Assembly: GCA_026182355.1 (NCBI GenBank)
Contig: JAPFBL010000222.1
Coordinates: forward strand, 1,207,001 to 1,271,000
Direction of reading: 5' to 3'
From: Hermatobates lingyangjiaoensis
Taxonomy: Eukaryota; Arthropoda; Insecta; Hemiptera; Hermatobatidae
Length of the DNA stretch: 64,000 nucleotides
Shown in pieces: positions 22,455 through 32,790 of this stretch (position 1 is its first letter; each line of letters opens with the position of its first letter). Under the pieces are notes generated by a model, which was given only the letters and a program-made list of their open reading frames with translations, was not told the origin of the DNA and ran no database searches. Both the position numbers and the translations under genes were made by a program.

Positions 22455-23510
22455 GTGGGAAAATGGATTTTCCCATCATGGAAGCCTCGTATATACTGCA
22501 GGTATATAGATGATTGCTTTGTGTTGATGGATAAACCTCAGCACATGGAAGAATTTAAGTTGGCATTCCAAGCTAACTCAGTATTAAAATTTACGCATGA
22601 GATGAGTAACAAAAATTGCCTAAACTTTTTGGATGTTGCAATTAGAATAAATAAAGAAACCAGGCAGTTCGATACATCAGTCTTTGTGAAGGCTACCAAC
22701 AGTGGAATTCATCTAAGCGGTAGAAGTGAGTGCCCCGAAAGATACAAGGACGGAATGATCAAGACGCTCATACATAGGGCATTTAAAGTATCCTCTAGTT
22801 GGGTTCTGTTTGAGCAGGAGGCTGAAAGACTTAAACAAGTCCTCATTAATAATGGTTACAGCAACAAACGGTTTTACTCAATCTTAGGAAGTACTATAAA
22901 CAGGCTCCGGAACAGTGATCTTCAGAATGTAATCCAAGATAAAGGTACAACTTTTACAATATATTATAATAATCAATATTCAGAGGCTCATAAGGTAGAT
23001 GAACGTGTACTAAAGGGGATAATAGCGGCCAATACAACCTGCCTCAATCCTGACGATCAGCTAAAACTGAAGATTTTTTATAGAGGCTCAACAACAGCGA
23101 GCATGGTAATTAGGAATTACCTTCAGAAGAAGTCAACACTCCAAAGAACCAACATAGTGTACGAGTATCAATGTAACACAGGGAACTGTGAGTCCCTACA
23201 ATCTACATATTTTGGTTCTACTACTACTACATTATCGAGAAGGTTGACAATGCACCTCACTTCAGGTGGACCCAAGGAACATGCTTTAATTGCCCATGGC
23301 ATTAAGTTAACTAAAGAAATGCTAATTAACAACACAAGGATCCTGCAACAGGAAAATGACCAAACAAGATTACGCATAATTGAAGCATTATTCATTATGG
23401 AGAAACAACCTGCCTTGAACAAGCAAGGTGAAGCGTTTAGACGAATTTTAAAATTATACGAAGGAAAGATGAAAAGCCAGAAATGTGATGAGATTGCCTG
23501 CCCTCTGTGA
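22455..23510 (+). pseudogene. PLE reverse transcriptase C-terminus and GIY-YIG domain, 5' truncated
   Basis: The open frame of 351 codons starts inside the palm: RYIDD (16-20) is the catalytic motif and NFLDV (57-61) the following thumb-side block. The GIY-YIG endonuclease shows IVYEYQC (234-240), YFGST (252-256), RR at 261-262, MHL (265-267) and Glu310 in RIIEALF. Fingers and motif A are absent and motif B lies inverted just upstream, so the protein cannot be complete. The frame itself has no stops, which suggests a fairly young copy. It differs in sequence from the 946-aa protein (MGSPLG rather than MGTSMA type), so it is a separate PLE lineage. Confidence 0.85.
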
Positions 23511-23897
23511 TTTGCACAAGGAACTCTACACTTGGTAACCATTGCCTGTGTATAACCTCTCCTTGTCATCTAACCATTTTTAGTTATCACAAAAATTAAG
23601 GCGTTGAATGTAATATGTAGTGTTAATTTAATTATAAATGTTTTTAAGTTATGTTTAGTTATGTATAGTTTATTTAAGATTTTGTACAACTATAATCCTT
23701 GATAATGGTCAGTGAGGACCGAAACATGTCGGGCTATGTAAATAAAAACTTTGGTCAACTAAACTATCTTGTACCACAAAAATGGAGAAAGTGTATTAGA
23801 GAAATCGAGAGATTCAGTAGAAAAGTTGTGAGATTAAAAGTAGGCATACAATTTAACAAGACATGCATAAACGAAGGTCTGCTCCCGAAATATACGA

Positions 23898-23905
<8 letters not shown>
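23511..23905 (+). mobile_element. 3' region and terminal-repeat ORF start of the same PLE
   Basis: After the stop comes about 190 bp of untranslated sequence, then CTTGATAATGGTCAGTGAGG followed by ACCGAAACATGTC. This keeps the 3' half of a hammerhead (GAAA, ACATGTC) with a degenerate CUGANGA. The frame from 23699 reads EDRNMSGYVNKNF, YLVPQKWRKC, EIERFSRKV and INEGLLPKYTNI, then stops in (TA)n at 23905. The same pieces occur at 3829-4545 and 49464-49664. Confidence 0.65.
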
Positions 23906-23934
<29 letters not shown>

Positions 23935-23935
<1 letters not shown>

Positions 23936-24249
23936 GCAAATGCACCTACCCTATCTCCTACAAGATTTCTTGTACCTCTGGTAACTGCGTTTACCGTTTG
24001 GATTGCACCCAGTGTGATGCTTTTTATGTGAGTTTGGCTTCCACCAAGTTAAGCCTGCGTATGAATAATCACAGGTCGTCTGTTGGTAAACGCAGTGACT
24101 TTCCCGTTGCTACTCATGACTGTTTCCTTGTACAGGTTTTGAGACAGATAACTGATAACAATTCAAAAGTCACTCTGAGTGCTTAAGAAGAAGCTTTTAT
24201 TAATCTTCTGGGGGGTAGAACTGCTCCTGGCCTTACCCTCAATGGTTGA
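23935..24249 (+). pseudogene. PLE GIY-YIG C-terminal fragment
   Basis: After (TA)n the plus strand reads CTSGNCVYRLDCTQCDAFYV, LASTKLSLRMNNHRSSVG, then FLVQVLRQI and VTLSA, a stop at 24183, and EEAFINLLGGRTAPGLTLNG. This is the endonuclease end of the intact PLE lineage (CVYRLDCTQC, LSLRMNGHRSSVG, EEAFIWLLGARNSPG). YVG has become YVS, and the upstream reverse transcriptase is missing. Confidence 0.85.
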
Positions 24250-24560
24250 TTATTCCTTTTATTTATTTTAATCTCTTAGTATATCTTTTGTTTACTTACT
24301 TATTTTTATTTTTGTTAGGGTTTTTTTCACCTGTGCTAATAGTTTTTGTTTTCATTCGTTATAATTTATTTTCATTTTCTGTCTTTATCTATTCTTGCCT
24401 CCTCTCCCTCCGTAAGTTGGCTACACTGTTCTGTGCTTCTTCAAGACCAGAACAAGTTCTGTGCTGCGGAGCGACTCGTTTCTATCTTCCTGATGACGAT
24501 GACATCGAAATATAGTAGTGAGTTTCTGTTTCATTTGTGTGTGTTCTTTGTGTCAATTAG
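24250..24560 (+). mobile_element. 3' untranslated region of the PLE fragment with hammerhead-like motif
   Basis: T-rich sequence leads to CTGATGA, a hairpin (CGATGACATC) and GAAATATAGTAGTGAG at 24489-24520, a canonical CUGAUGA/GAAA hammerhead core. The end TTTGTGTCAATTAGTTTATA runs into (TA)n. The same 3' end is recognisable, inverted, at 22210-22330. Confidence 0.65.
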
Positions 24561-24574
24561 TTTATATATATATA

Positions 24575-24805
24575 TATATATAAAGATTTCACATAAACAC
24601 GTGAAATAACAATCAATGATCAAACCACAATAAGAAATGGGAAAACAAGACTAAGATCTTTCAACCGTAACAAGCGGTCTTTGTCAGAGTCAAAAACCCA
24701 ACCCGAAAACACAGTTGGGTTTTTGACTCTGACAAAGACCGCTTGTTACGGTTGACAGATCTTAGTCTTGTTTTCCCATTTCTTATTGTGGTTTGATCAT
24801 ATATA
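24575..24805. repeat. (TA)n-anchored palindromic hammerhead cassette, nearly perfect
   Basis: The arms are about 90 bp each: ATGATCAAACCACAATAAG, then CTTTCAACCGTAACAAGCGG on the left and CCGCTTGTTACGGTTGACAG, then CTTATTGTGGTTTGATCAT on the right. The centre is CCCGAAAACACAGTTGGG. The left flank carries TTTCACATAAACACGTGAAA. The ribozyme core reads CTGACAA with GACA, two changes from consensus. Confidence 0.85.
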
Positions 24806-24824
24806 TATATATATATATATATAT

Positions 24825-24935
24825 AAAGATTTCACACTCCAGTTGTTTTTTTGACCCTGACGAAGACCGCTTGTTACGGTTGAAAGATCTTAGTCTTGTT
24901 TTCCCATTTTCATATTGTGGTTTGATCATATATAT
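24825..24935 (+). ncRNA. Half-cassette with intact hammerhead-like core
   Basis: CTGACGA, AGACCGCTTGTTACGGTT, GAAA, GATCTT, AGTC lies at 24858-24898. Stem II can form ACCG/CGGT with a loop CTTGTTA. Stem III could be AG/CT. The AGTC would pair with a GACT, which in this copy is GACC, so stem I is weakened. It is set between two (TA)n tracts. Confidence 0.55.
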
Positions 24936-25009
24936 ATATATCTATATATATATATGTATATTGTAATTTTCTTGAGGTTTGAGGTCCAATGATTAAAACT
25001 AGTCCATTT

Positions 25010-25047
25010 GCCGACGTTTCGACATATATTTATGTCATCTTCAGGGC
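25010..25047 (-). ncRNA. Canonical PLE-type hammerhead ribozyme
   Basis: On the minus strand GCC is followed by CTGAAGA, then a long stem II (TGACATAAATATATGTC), GAAA, CGTC and GGC. GCC and GGC pair as stem I; stem III is minimal (A-U closing, CG loop); cleavage would follow GTC. This is the best-formed motif in the window and has the very short stem III reported for PLE and retrozyme hammerheads. Confidence 0.75.
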
Positions 25048-25689
25048 TACAACATGATTGTTTTACAATTAGCACTACTATTACTACTATTTGGTAATTT
25101 ATTACATTTTAATATGTTCGGTAACAAAGAGGAATTTTTTGATAAACAATTATTACGACTATGGATTATTTTGTTATACATTAACATAAGGATATTGTTA
25201 TAATTAGTCTATTGCTTTAGAATTATTGCATAAGTATAGAGATCACTATTTGATTACCTTGGAAATCTGTTTATGTTGCAGCATTCTTCTTTAATACTGT
25301 TTCATGATGGTTACTATTTGTTTTCTGGGAGGTTTCTTTACGGTTATGTTCTGTTTTGCTTGTTTTAGTACACAGTGTTTTTTTTCTCATATTTTTTTTC
25401 CTATTTTTATTTTTTTTTTGTTTTGTTTTTTTTTTATTATATTATTTTTACTGGGTTGCCTATTCTTCATTTTTTAGTCCCTATGGTTTGTTTTCTTGTA
25501 TTGTGTAAAAATGTTTGTATAAATTTGGCTAAATTTTTCTATGTCTGTTCTAGAGTTGCAAGTGTTTTTCGTTTGTCTATGTATATATAAATATATATGT
25601 ACGAGTTCAAAATCTCTTTTTGTTCTGTTATACTAAACTTATAATACCCTTCTAACTGCAAAATTAAAATAGACGATTTAAAACAAAAA

Positions 25690-26060
25690 CTAATAGATCA
25701 CGGTTTGAATAAACCGTTTCTAATGTTTACAATATTTGATGCATTAAATTTAATTAAAGATGATTCAATAGTATTTCTTAACAGCACTGATTTTTCATAA
25801 GTAATTATTTTAGCTCTGGTCCAATCGATATGACGATTTTCATTATTTACGTATATGTAACAATAAGGCGCTACTTTTTTCCTGTCTGCTTAAGTTGTAT
25901 TAATGTTGTTTGACCCGTGCCTTTAATGATTTACCAGTTTGATCAATATAAATTTTATAGTAACTTTTGCAGAGGATATTTCATAATTAGGGGTAAATAA
26001 ATACCCCTAAACTCCAGTACCCTTAAAGAGTTTTTTATTGGCATATTGCCTACGTTATTA
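25690..26060 (-). pseudogene. PLE GIY-YIG fragment, second lineage, decayed
   Basis: The minus-strand translation gives YYKIYIDQTGKSLKARVKQH, SRQEKSSALLLHI and further pieces with stops. It matches the better-kept copy at 29518-29832 (GQTGKSLKTRVKQHQYKVSR). The pattern Y.DQTGKSL..R..QH is a GIY-YIG N-terminal core. Both copies lie on the minus strand about 4 kb apart. Confidence 0.65.
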
Positions 26061-26129
26061 CGATTAGAAAGAACCATGTATATTAAAATCAAGAACGCAC
26101 AAGCCTAGGAAGAGGATCCAATGACTCAT

Positions 26130-26134
26130 GATAC

Positions 26135-26189
<55 letters not shown>

Positions 26190-26190
26190 A
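26130..26190. repeat. (TA)n/(TG)n microsatellite
   Basis: A compound dinucleotide tract of TA then TG. Confidence 0.9.
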
Positions 26191-26344
26191 AGCTGGAAAC
26201 ACTGGTTGTCAGCTAATATTAGAGTAACCTGTTTGTTTACTTTTATATGGACTTATTGTTTAATTCTTTTGTGATTATTATTATCTATTAGTAATTGTTC
26301 TTATAATTTTAAAAACTTAAAATTTCATATGATTTTAGCAAGTA

Positions 26345-27080
26345 AGACTGCAATAAAAAATTCAATTTAAGCCATCAAACCAATTTCAGGACATAGGAAA
26401 TTTTGTATTGGAATCCATGAAGCTAAACGACAATATTTTGAAGAAAAAGAAAATATGTGCTTTTAAGATACCATTAGAGGAGGTGGTGGATAAATCTACT
26501 GAAGATGAGTATTTGCAGTATGAATCTAATCTAGAAAAAAATTGTATTTAACTGGTTGATGGCCATTTAAATATTCATTTTTGATCATTTTTGTTGATAA
26601 GGGCTGGGTAATTGTTCGAAAAGCTTACAGTTACAAGTATCTTGGAGGTTCACTAATTGATTTTGCTTTAACTAAGGAGAGATTGTATTTAGAAGCTGAA
26701 CCAGGTATGACTGAAATTTCACGCATCAATCTTATTGTGGTTAGTTTACCTTAAGCTCAGAAGCAGTTGGATTGCCAACATATAACTGCTGTTGATAAAT
26801 AGTTTACTGAATCGCGTAAGTTGGGAGACACAGGGATAGACTACCTGAAAATAAAGTTGTTCCATTGAAAAAGGAAGATGATACACGGTCATGTATATTC
26901 ATGATACATGTTCACAAGAAAAGCGATACTGATAATTTCCGTAAGCCATGTAACATCTATGAATCTCTTGGTTGGAGCAACTGATACCATTTACTGGTGG
27001 ATTGCCGGAACAAGGATTTAAAGAAAGAAAGGCTGAAGTCAAATTTTGTTGACGTTTAAGTACAGACCGTAACTGACGAG
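26345..27080 (+). pseudogene. Unidentified protein-like relic
   Basis: The plus strand shows consecutive protein-like segments broken by stops and frameshifts: GNFVLESMKLNDNILKKKK, FKIPLEEVVDKSTEDEYL, YKYLGGSLIDFALTKERLYL, EAEPGMTEISRINLIVVSL and KKSDTDNFRKPCNIYESL. Amino-acid composition is unlike random AT-rich translation. I do not recognise the family. It may be a processed host pseudogene or a transposon protein. Confidence 0.35.
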
Positions 27081-27114
27081 TCCTCATAAACATTAATTAT
27101 ACATATATATATAT

Positions 27115-27235
27115 ATATATATATATAAGAATTATATAAAACGATTCCACGGACTAAATAAACTATATTCACAGAAAGAGCACACATAAAAGAGAGCCCC
27201 TGCTTGTCTTCGGAGCGATCACATCTTTATATATA
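27115..27235 (-). mobile_element. PLE terminal-repeat fragment
   Basis: AAACGATTCCACGGACTAAA, then ATTCACAGAAAGAGCACACA matches 22246-22300 (AAACGATTTCACGAACTAAA, ATTCACAAAAGGAATACACA), which is the inverted PLE end. It is flanked by (TA)n at 27100-27126. Confidence 0.55.
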
Positions 27236-27239
27236 TAAA

Positions 27240-28240
27240 TGATTAATATGTATGATCGTTAAATCTGAAACACTCATTAATTCAGTGGTTCTTGAGTTTC
27301 TTAAATAATGTAAATTTATGTTTGAAAATTTTTTTTAGAGTTATTATAAACCTTCATTTATCCATGAAAAAAAACACCCACATAGAACTACAGTACAATA
27401 CACCTAGAGTACCATAGTGTTATGAATTGAAATAATCTATAAATAAACACTTAAATTCTACTTCATATTTTCTGTCTTACTAAGATTTACATGCCGAGTT
27501 ATTTATGAATCATTTTTTGTACCACGTCTGAATAAAGAATTAGATCCGAGAAAACATTAAAAACAAATATTTACATACCACTAACCGTCTCTCTTCTCTC
27601 ACCATAGACACTTAAAGCTGTTCATGAAATATGATGTTTGCAAAGACAGAAGGTTAGAATAAAAACCCAAGTTTGAAAAAAATATAAAACTGATTATTTT
27701 TAATATGCTCAGCTGCAGTAGTAATGATTATAAAAATCATTATCATCTTCCAATAACAAAAATTCAATTCTTTATAAAATATATTTTTTTTTAAAAATAT
27801 TCCAGTTATTTGAATTAGAATGTAGTATTAGAGACACAGTAATAAATAGGTCTACTCGGTGCACAGTGGCTAATAGAACAAATTCAATGGTTAAAATAGA
27901 AAATATAAATATTGTAAAAAAAAAAAAGATAAAATACTGAATACCAACAAAACATGAACCAAATGAATAACACATAATAAAGAACTAAATCAAAATTGGT
28001 GACTGGACAAAAAGTTATACAATAAATCTAAAAGAATTGTTTTATATTAGAATTTATTGAATATTGCAAGCTCTGACGCCATTGTAACAGTCCTGGCGTT
28101 AATGAGTGAGCAGATATATCAATTGTACAAACTACTCATTGTGTATACTACGATTAAAAGAAAAGAACATTGAGAAACAACACAAAACACATCAAAATTC
28201 GACCTTGTTATCTTCAGGAGTTGAAGAAGAAGAATATTAG
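27240..28240. other. AT-rich stretch, no gene seen
   Basis: Nothing recognisable was found. One frame on the minus strand (27772-27975) is hydrophobic by composition only. Confidence 0.3.
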
Positions 28241-28244
28241 CTCT

Positions 28245-28300
28245 GCTCTTTCTTCATCCCCAGATGACTTTCGAGGTCGAAATATTGATGCTAGTTTTGC
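28245..28300 (+). ncRNA. Degenerate hammerhead-like motif
   Basis: CAGATGA, CTTTCGAGGTC, GAAATATTGATG keeps stem II (GAC...GTC-like) and GAAA but has CA for CU in the core. It is probably an inactive PLE end. Confidence 0.4.
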
Positions 28301-28710
28301 TGTTATTTCTCCGTGTTCTTTTCTTTTTAATCGTTTGAGAATTTGTCCGAACGTATCATTTCATATTTTGAAACAATATATATACATACATACAAAAAAT
28401 CAAATGAAACAATCCATAGAAATTTAGATAAAAACTATAACGGCAGCAACACAAAGATAATTCAGAGTCTATGTATATCCATATAAATATGTGTGTGTGT
28501 GTGTGTGTGTGAACAAATTTTTACCATTTTACGATTTTATAGTATCTATCAGTTAATAGATATAGAAGCTAACCATAAGCTGTCTTATGATAAGTGCAGA
28601 CAATTTTTTTTCCAGATGACAAGTTTCAAAACTTAGAACCGAGCTCTTTACTAGTTCTTTTCCGTGTATGTTTTCTCAATAATTTTCCTATATAAATATA
28701 TATATATATA

Positions 28711-28970
28711 GTTCAATGTAAATAAAGAAACGTAGGGAAATTAAAAACACGCACTTACAGTCTCTAATTTTCGGTTGAACCGTCTTCAGGAGAGATAAGA
28801 AAGGGAAACCAAGCGCACTGGTACAGAGACGGTTGGAGATCAAACCGTCTCTGTACCAGTGCGCTTGGTTTCCCTTTCTTATCTCTCCTGAAGACGGTTC
28901 AACCGAAAATTAGAGACTGTAAGTGTGTGTTTTTAATTTCCCTACGCGTCTTTATGTACATTGAACTGTA
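28711..28970. mobile_element. Large near-perfect palindrome with hammerhead-like motifs
   Basis: The arms are about 120 bp (28711-28831 and 28843-28970), both running from GTTCAATGTA or its complement to GAGACGGTT. The plus strand of the right arm has CTCTC, CTGAAGA, CGGTTCAACC, GAAA, ATTA, GAGA (28882-28918), in which GAGA pairs with TCTC as stem I. The left arm carries the same motif on the minus strand. It is next to a (TA)n tract. It resembles a PLE-derived non-autonomous insertion. Confidence 0.75.
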
Positions 28971-29029
28971 TTTGTCCGTTTCGGATCGTATTTTCATCAA
29001 AAAAGTATATATATATATATATATATATA

Positions 29030-29250
29030 TGAAGATTTCACATAAACACGTGAAATAACAATCAATGATCAAACCACAATAAGAAATGGGAAAACAAGAC
29101 TAAGATCTTTGAACCGTAACAAGCGGTCTTCGTCAAAGTCAAAAATCTAAACTGAACCCAAAATTGGGTTTTTGACTGTGACGAAGACCGCTTGTTACGG
29201 TTGAAAGATCTTAGTCTTGTTTTCCCATTTCTTATTGTGGTTTGATCATA
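29030..29250. repeat. (TA)n-anchored palindromic hammerhead cassette
   Basis: It has the same arms as at 24575-24805, including TTTCACATAAACACGTGAAA at the left edge, around a short centre (CTAAACTGAACCC). The right arm keeps the core CTGTGACGA...GAAAGATCTTAGTC. It lies between (TA)n tracts. Confidence 0.85.
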
Positions 29251-29267
29251 TATATATATATTATATA

Positions 29268-29362
29268 TCAATGATCAAACCACAATAAGAAATGGGAAAA
29301 CAAGACTAAGATCTTTCAACCGTAACAAGTGGTCTTCGTCAGAGTCAAAAACCCAACTGAAC
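29268..29362 (-). repeat. Left half of the hammerhead cassette
   Basis: ATGATCAAACCACAATAAG through CAACCGTAACAAGTGGTC to CAGAGTCAAAAACCCAACTG is present; the right arm is absent. It lies about 20 bp from the previous cassette, across a (TA)n tract. Confidence 0.75.
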
Positions 29363-29517
29363 ACTAGATGCAGAAATCATCTGGTGAGGAGTTGAGAAGA
29401 GTGGGAGGGAAGAGTGGTATTTTAAAAGGGTGAAAGCGCAGGAAAGGACTAATGTCCAGAAAGGGATGTTTGGGGAAACAAAGGAGTACAGTAAGAAAAA
29501 GTAAAAAAAACTATCCG

Positions 29518-29885
29518 CTAGCTGTCAACCCTCTTAGAAGAGGCTATTGCCCTTGTGACGAAAGTATCAAGTTTGAAGAGACCGTTACTAATGTTTATAA
29601 TATTTGATCTATTAAATTTAATTAGAGACGATTCAATAATATTTCTTAACAAAATTGATTTTTCATAGGTAATAAATTTAGCTCCTATCCAATCAATATG
29701 ATGATTTTCATTTTTTATATGCAGGAATAAAGCACTACTTTTTTCCTGTCTACTTACCTTATATTGGTGTTGTTTTACACGTGTCTTTAATGATTTACCA
29801 GTTTGACCAATCATAAAATCATAAAAAATCAAACTCTCGTTGCTAACGTTTCGGTTTTATTTAAAACCTTTTTCATAGGCATCTT
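29518..29885 (-). pseudogene. PLE GIY-YIG C-terminal fragment, second lineage, with a degenerate hammerhead at its edge
   Basis: The 104-codon minus frame reads FMIGQTGKSLKTRVKQHQYK, EKSSALFLHIKNENHHI, FITYEKSILLRNIIESSLIK and GLFKLD. GQTGKSL..R..QH is the GIY-YIG core strand and helix, and the Glu of NIIESSL is the expected metal ligand. The first GIY strand is lost. Immediately upstream on the minus strand (29885-29838) is a long hairpin (GGTTTTAAATAAAACC) followed by GAAACGTTAGC, a hammerhead 3' half whose CUGANGA is not preserved. Confidence 0.75.
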
Positions 29886-29939
29886 CTTCATACACTCTTC
29901 TTAAATTCTCATAAAAATCCATATTTCTTCTTATATAGA

Positions 29940-30160
29940 CCCAAATATATATATAACAGATTCAATAATATATCGACCGTTAGATGGAATAGGTTTTAAT
30001 ATGAAAAAAGTTTTAAATAAAACCGAAACGTTGGCAACGAGAGTTTGATTTTTTATCCTGGAAAATTGACCGAACCCCGATTAGAGAGCACACCTATTCT
30101 ATCTAACGGTCGTATATATATATTGGAAGGACTGCTTCCAACTTTTACGAATATATATAT
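29940..30160. mobile_element. PLE terminal fragment with inverted ends and ORF junction
   Basis: CGACCGTTAGATGGAATAGG (29972-29991) is the exact inverted copy of the sequence near 30094-30113, except for one base. Between them GTTTTAAATAAAACC plus GAAACGTTGGCAACG repeats the hammerhead half at 29838-29885. At 30126-30160 the frame EGLLPTFTNI ends in (TA)n, as in three other PLE copies. Confidence 0.65.
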
Positions 30161-30164
30161 ATAT

Positions 30165-30245
30165 AAAATAAGGTTTCACAATAAACACGTGAAATAACAA
30201 TCAACGTTCAAACCACAATAAGAAATGAAAAAAAAGGCTAAGACT
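30165..30245. repeat. Truncated hammerhead cassette arm
   Basis: CACAATAAACACGTGAAA through TTCAAACCACAATAAGAAAT matches the cassette left edge, then breaks off at GGCTAAGACTCATAG, where PLE coding sequence begins. Confidence 0.6.
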
Positions 30246-30246
30246 C

Positions 30247-30480
30247 ATAGTGACTCTGAGAACTTCAGAAGAAGCTCTTATTAGTCTTTTGGGGGGTAGA
30301 CCTGCTCCTGGGCTTAACCTCAGTCGTTGATTATTCCTTTTATTTATTTTAATTTATATTTTGTTTACTTATTTATTTTTATTTCTGTTTGGATTTTTTA
30401 ATTGTGCTAATAGTTTTTGTTTTAATTTGTTTTAAAGCCTCAGTAGGTTGGCTACACTGTGTTTTGCTAGATAGTGTTTT
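30247..30480 (+). pseudogene. Last codons and 3' region of a PLE
   Basis: The frame VTLRTSEEALISLLGGRPAP followed by GLNLSR and a stop (30329) equals the C-terminus of the intact PLE (TTLRASEEAFIWLLGARNSP). The T-rich 3' region resembles 24250-24420, including GGTTGGCTACACTGT. Confidence 0.75.
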
Positions 30481-31480
30481 GCTTAATTAATTTTGTCATT
30501 TTATATTAATTATGTATATAAAATAGTGGCTTCTGTAGGAAGAGAAGAAAGTAGTTTTAAAGGTCGAGAAGACTAGGAAGAACGTTATCAATGTAGATGC
30601 TGCAGTATTTAATAATACGTATCTGGAAGACTTGCGGCCAGTGTGTGGCAACAATAGCAAATCTCACAACTGGGCAGCTCTAAGAGTGAATGTGACAATT
30701 GAATAGAGAGGAAAGCTTGTATCGAGACTATTACAATAAAAAGATTCAAGCAACGATCCTTAAAAACTAGATGATAAATGTCAGTGCCATAAGAGCGTTA
30801 TTGACAATGAGCTCATGTCTCTAACTACCAACCAGGTTTTCGTAACCACCAGTAGTACAGGGAAATGACCTTAGTTAGGAAGTAAGGTGTTAATATAGAA
30901 GAAGGTATCAGAGAGAAACAACCAAAATTTTTTAAAATTTAACGTTATTACACACTATTACCAATAACTAACGTTATTACATACACCTCACAGCTTGATT
31001 TTTAAAAAGAAATTTCATAAAACTGCAAAAAAAAATCAGGCAGATCACGGACATGACTATTTAAAAAACCGTCAAAGGTGTGCAATACATACTTATATCC
31101 GTAGAAGGTTGCATCTAAATTTCACAATATGCAGAGTGATAAGAGAAAATTTCAAGTCATAACGAGGAATCTACTATAGTTTATAATGTTAAGATGCAAT
31201 CCAATAAAATCATTAAGGCATAAGGAATTATAATCTTTTTTTAGCCAGGAGTAAAAACTTTTGAACTAAAAAAACTTAAACTTTTACATTACAGGAAAAA
31301 TAGGAATGTTATCAGAACAATATATTGCAGTAAAAAAGAATAAAAACTGAAAGCTTTGAAAGTCTAATTTGAACCTGGAAATCTTACTTCACTTCCTCAC
31401 CATCACTCAATAAGAATTTAAATATTTGCAATCTCTTCTCTCACTCACCAACCACTCTTGAATAAGATATCCTTTTAAAA
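30481..31480. other. No recognised gene
   Basis: Mixed AT-rich sequence. Short segments at 30530-30720 look faintly coding but no family was recognised. Confidence 0.3.
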
Positions 31481-32790
31481 GTGACTCTTCTTTTTAAAGA
31501 AATCCACTAAAGCTTGTAAGATGTGCAGATGTTCTGCTAATCCCTTTCGTTCGAGGCATTATTTTCAATCTGAAAAAGAAAACATAAAACATTCTGACCA
31601 TAAAGTTCATCCCTCTTTTAGTATGTTCAATCATCCCTCCTCTAACGAACATCCACCCCTTTCTGCCTCACAGTTTCTTAAAAACAATATATCACACACC
31701 TTCTTAGTATTACTTTTAGCCCTAATTTTCTTAAGTTCTTTATTCTTTCTGGTAGCTTTAATCATTTAAAAAGAAGGGCCATCAAAGCCTTGTTCTCAAA
31801 TCACTTCCTTTTAATATACCAGCAAAAGCTCAACAGTTGTTCTTATGAACAGTTCTGGCTATCGCAGAATCAAGGAGACAGCTAATTGACCAGAATTTTT
31901 ACCTTTCCCTTCCTTTCAATTTTTTTCCCAAACTTCGAAATGAAACTGGTAGAGTTGTTACGCAGTTCAGTTACATATTCAATTTATATGTTTACATGGC
32001 TATTCCTAGTTATCCACGTTATTCCGTATATCACTTTTTGGAAAATTTATAAAGCTTTTAAAAATGTCATTCATTATATGTAGTTGTAGCAGTAACGCCG
32101 TGAGATTTTGGCTTTCATTGACGCTATTCTTCAGACAAATCATCCTTCCTTTTAAAAAATTCAAATTCTTTCCTTTCCTGAACATGCTGAGTATCTCCTC
32201 TCATTAGTTACAATAGGCGTCACATCATTGCACACCATCAGCGATCATAGTATGAACTTGGATATCTTCTCCTTCCGATGAATTTGTTAGCCGGCTGACA
32301 TAATTTTCTTTGAACACAATATCTTTAATATCCTCTCTTCCTCTTTGATAAAAGATATGCCACGGACAGAAGATTGGTCTTTACTAGTCTATTCAAAGTG
32401 AAGTCTAAACACTTGTTACCTTATCTCCTTCTTACTGGAGTTACAAAGATGGTTCTATTTTATCATCCCATGAACATGCTGAATCAACGTCTGTTATTTG
32501 TTCAAAACGTTTTCCTCTTCAGTTTCATTTCTTATAACATTTCAGCTAAATCTATCACTCTTGACAACGACAGTCTGACCACTACATCTGCGTCAAACTA
32601 CCATTCCCTAATAATATATCCACTAGTTGTTTCTGTACTCCTCGTATCATGAGATTCAGCCTTCGTTTTCTTTCATCACGTATACATCAAATTGATAGTA
32701 AATTTCTAAACAACAATGGTAAATTAATCAACTCGAATGTAACTTCCTTGAATGCGGCTTTTCAAACAATATTAGCAAAAACTAACAGTT
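31480..32790 (+). pseudogene. Heavily decayed PLE reverse transcriptase
   Basis: Pieces align in order with the 946-aa PLE protein. HKVHPSFSMFNHPSSNEHPP with LSAS (31600-31670) matches residues 268-291, and KRRAIKALF (31770) matches 324-331. AFIDAILQTNHPSF (32110-32155) matches 452-467, and SLRFLSSRIHQI (32655-32690) matches 680-688. Numerous stops and frameshifts separate them and YIDD is gone. The plus orientation and old divergence show an ancient copy of the same lineage. Confidence 0.75.

Noticed and set aside
24246..24609. Hydrophobic frames of 87-89 codons as a membrane protein
   Set aside because: They lie in the T-rich 3' region of a PLE. The hydrophobicity comes from T-rich codons.
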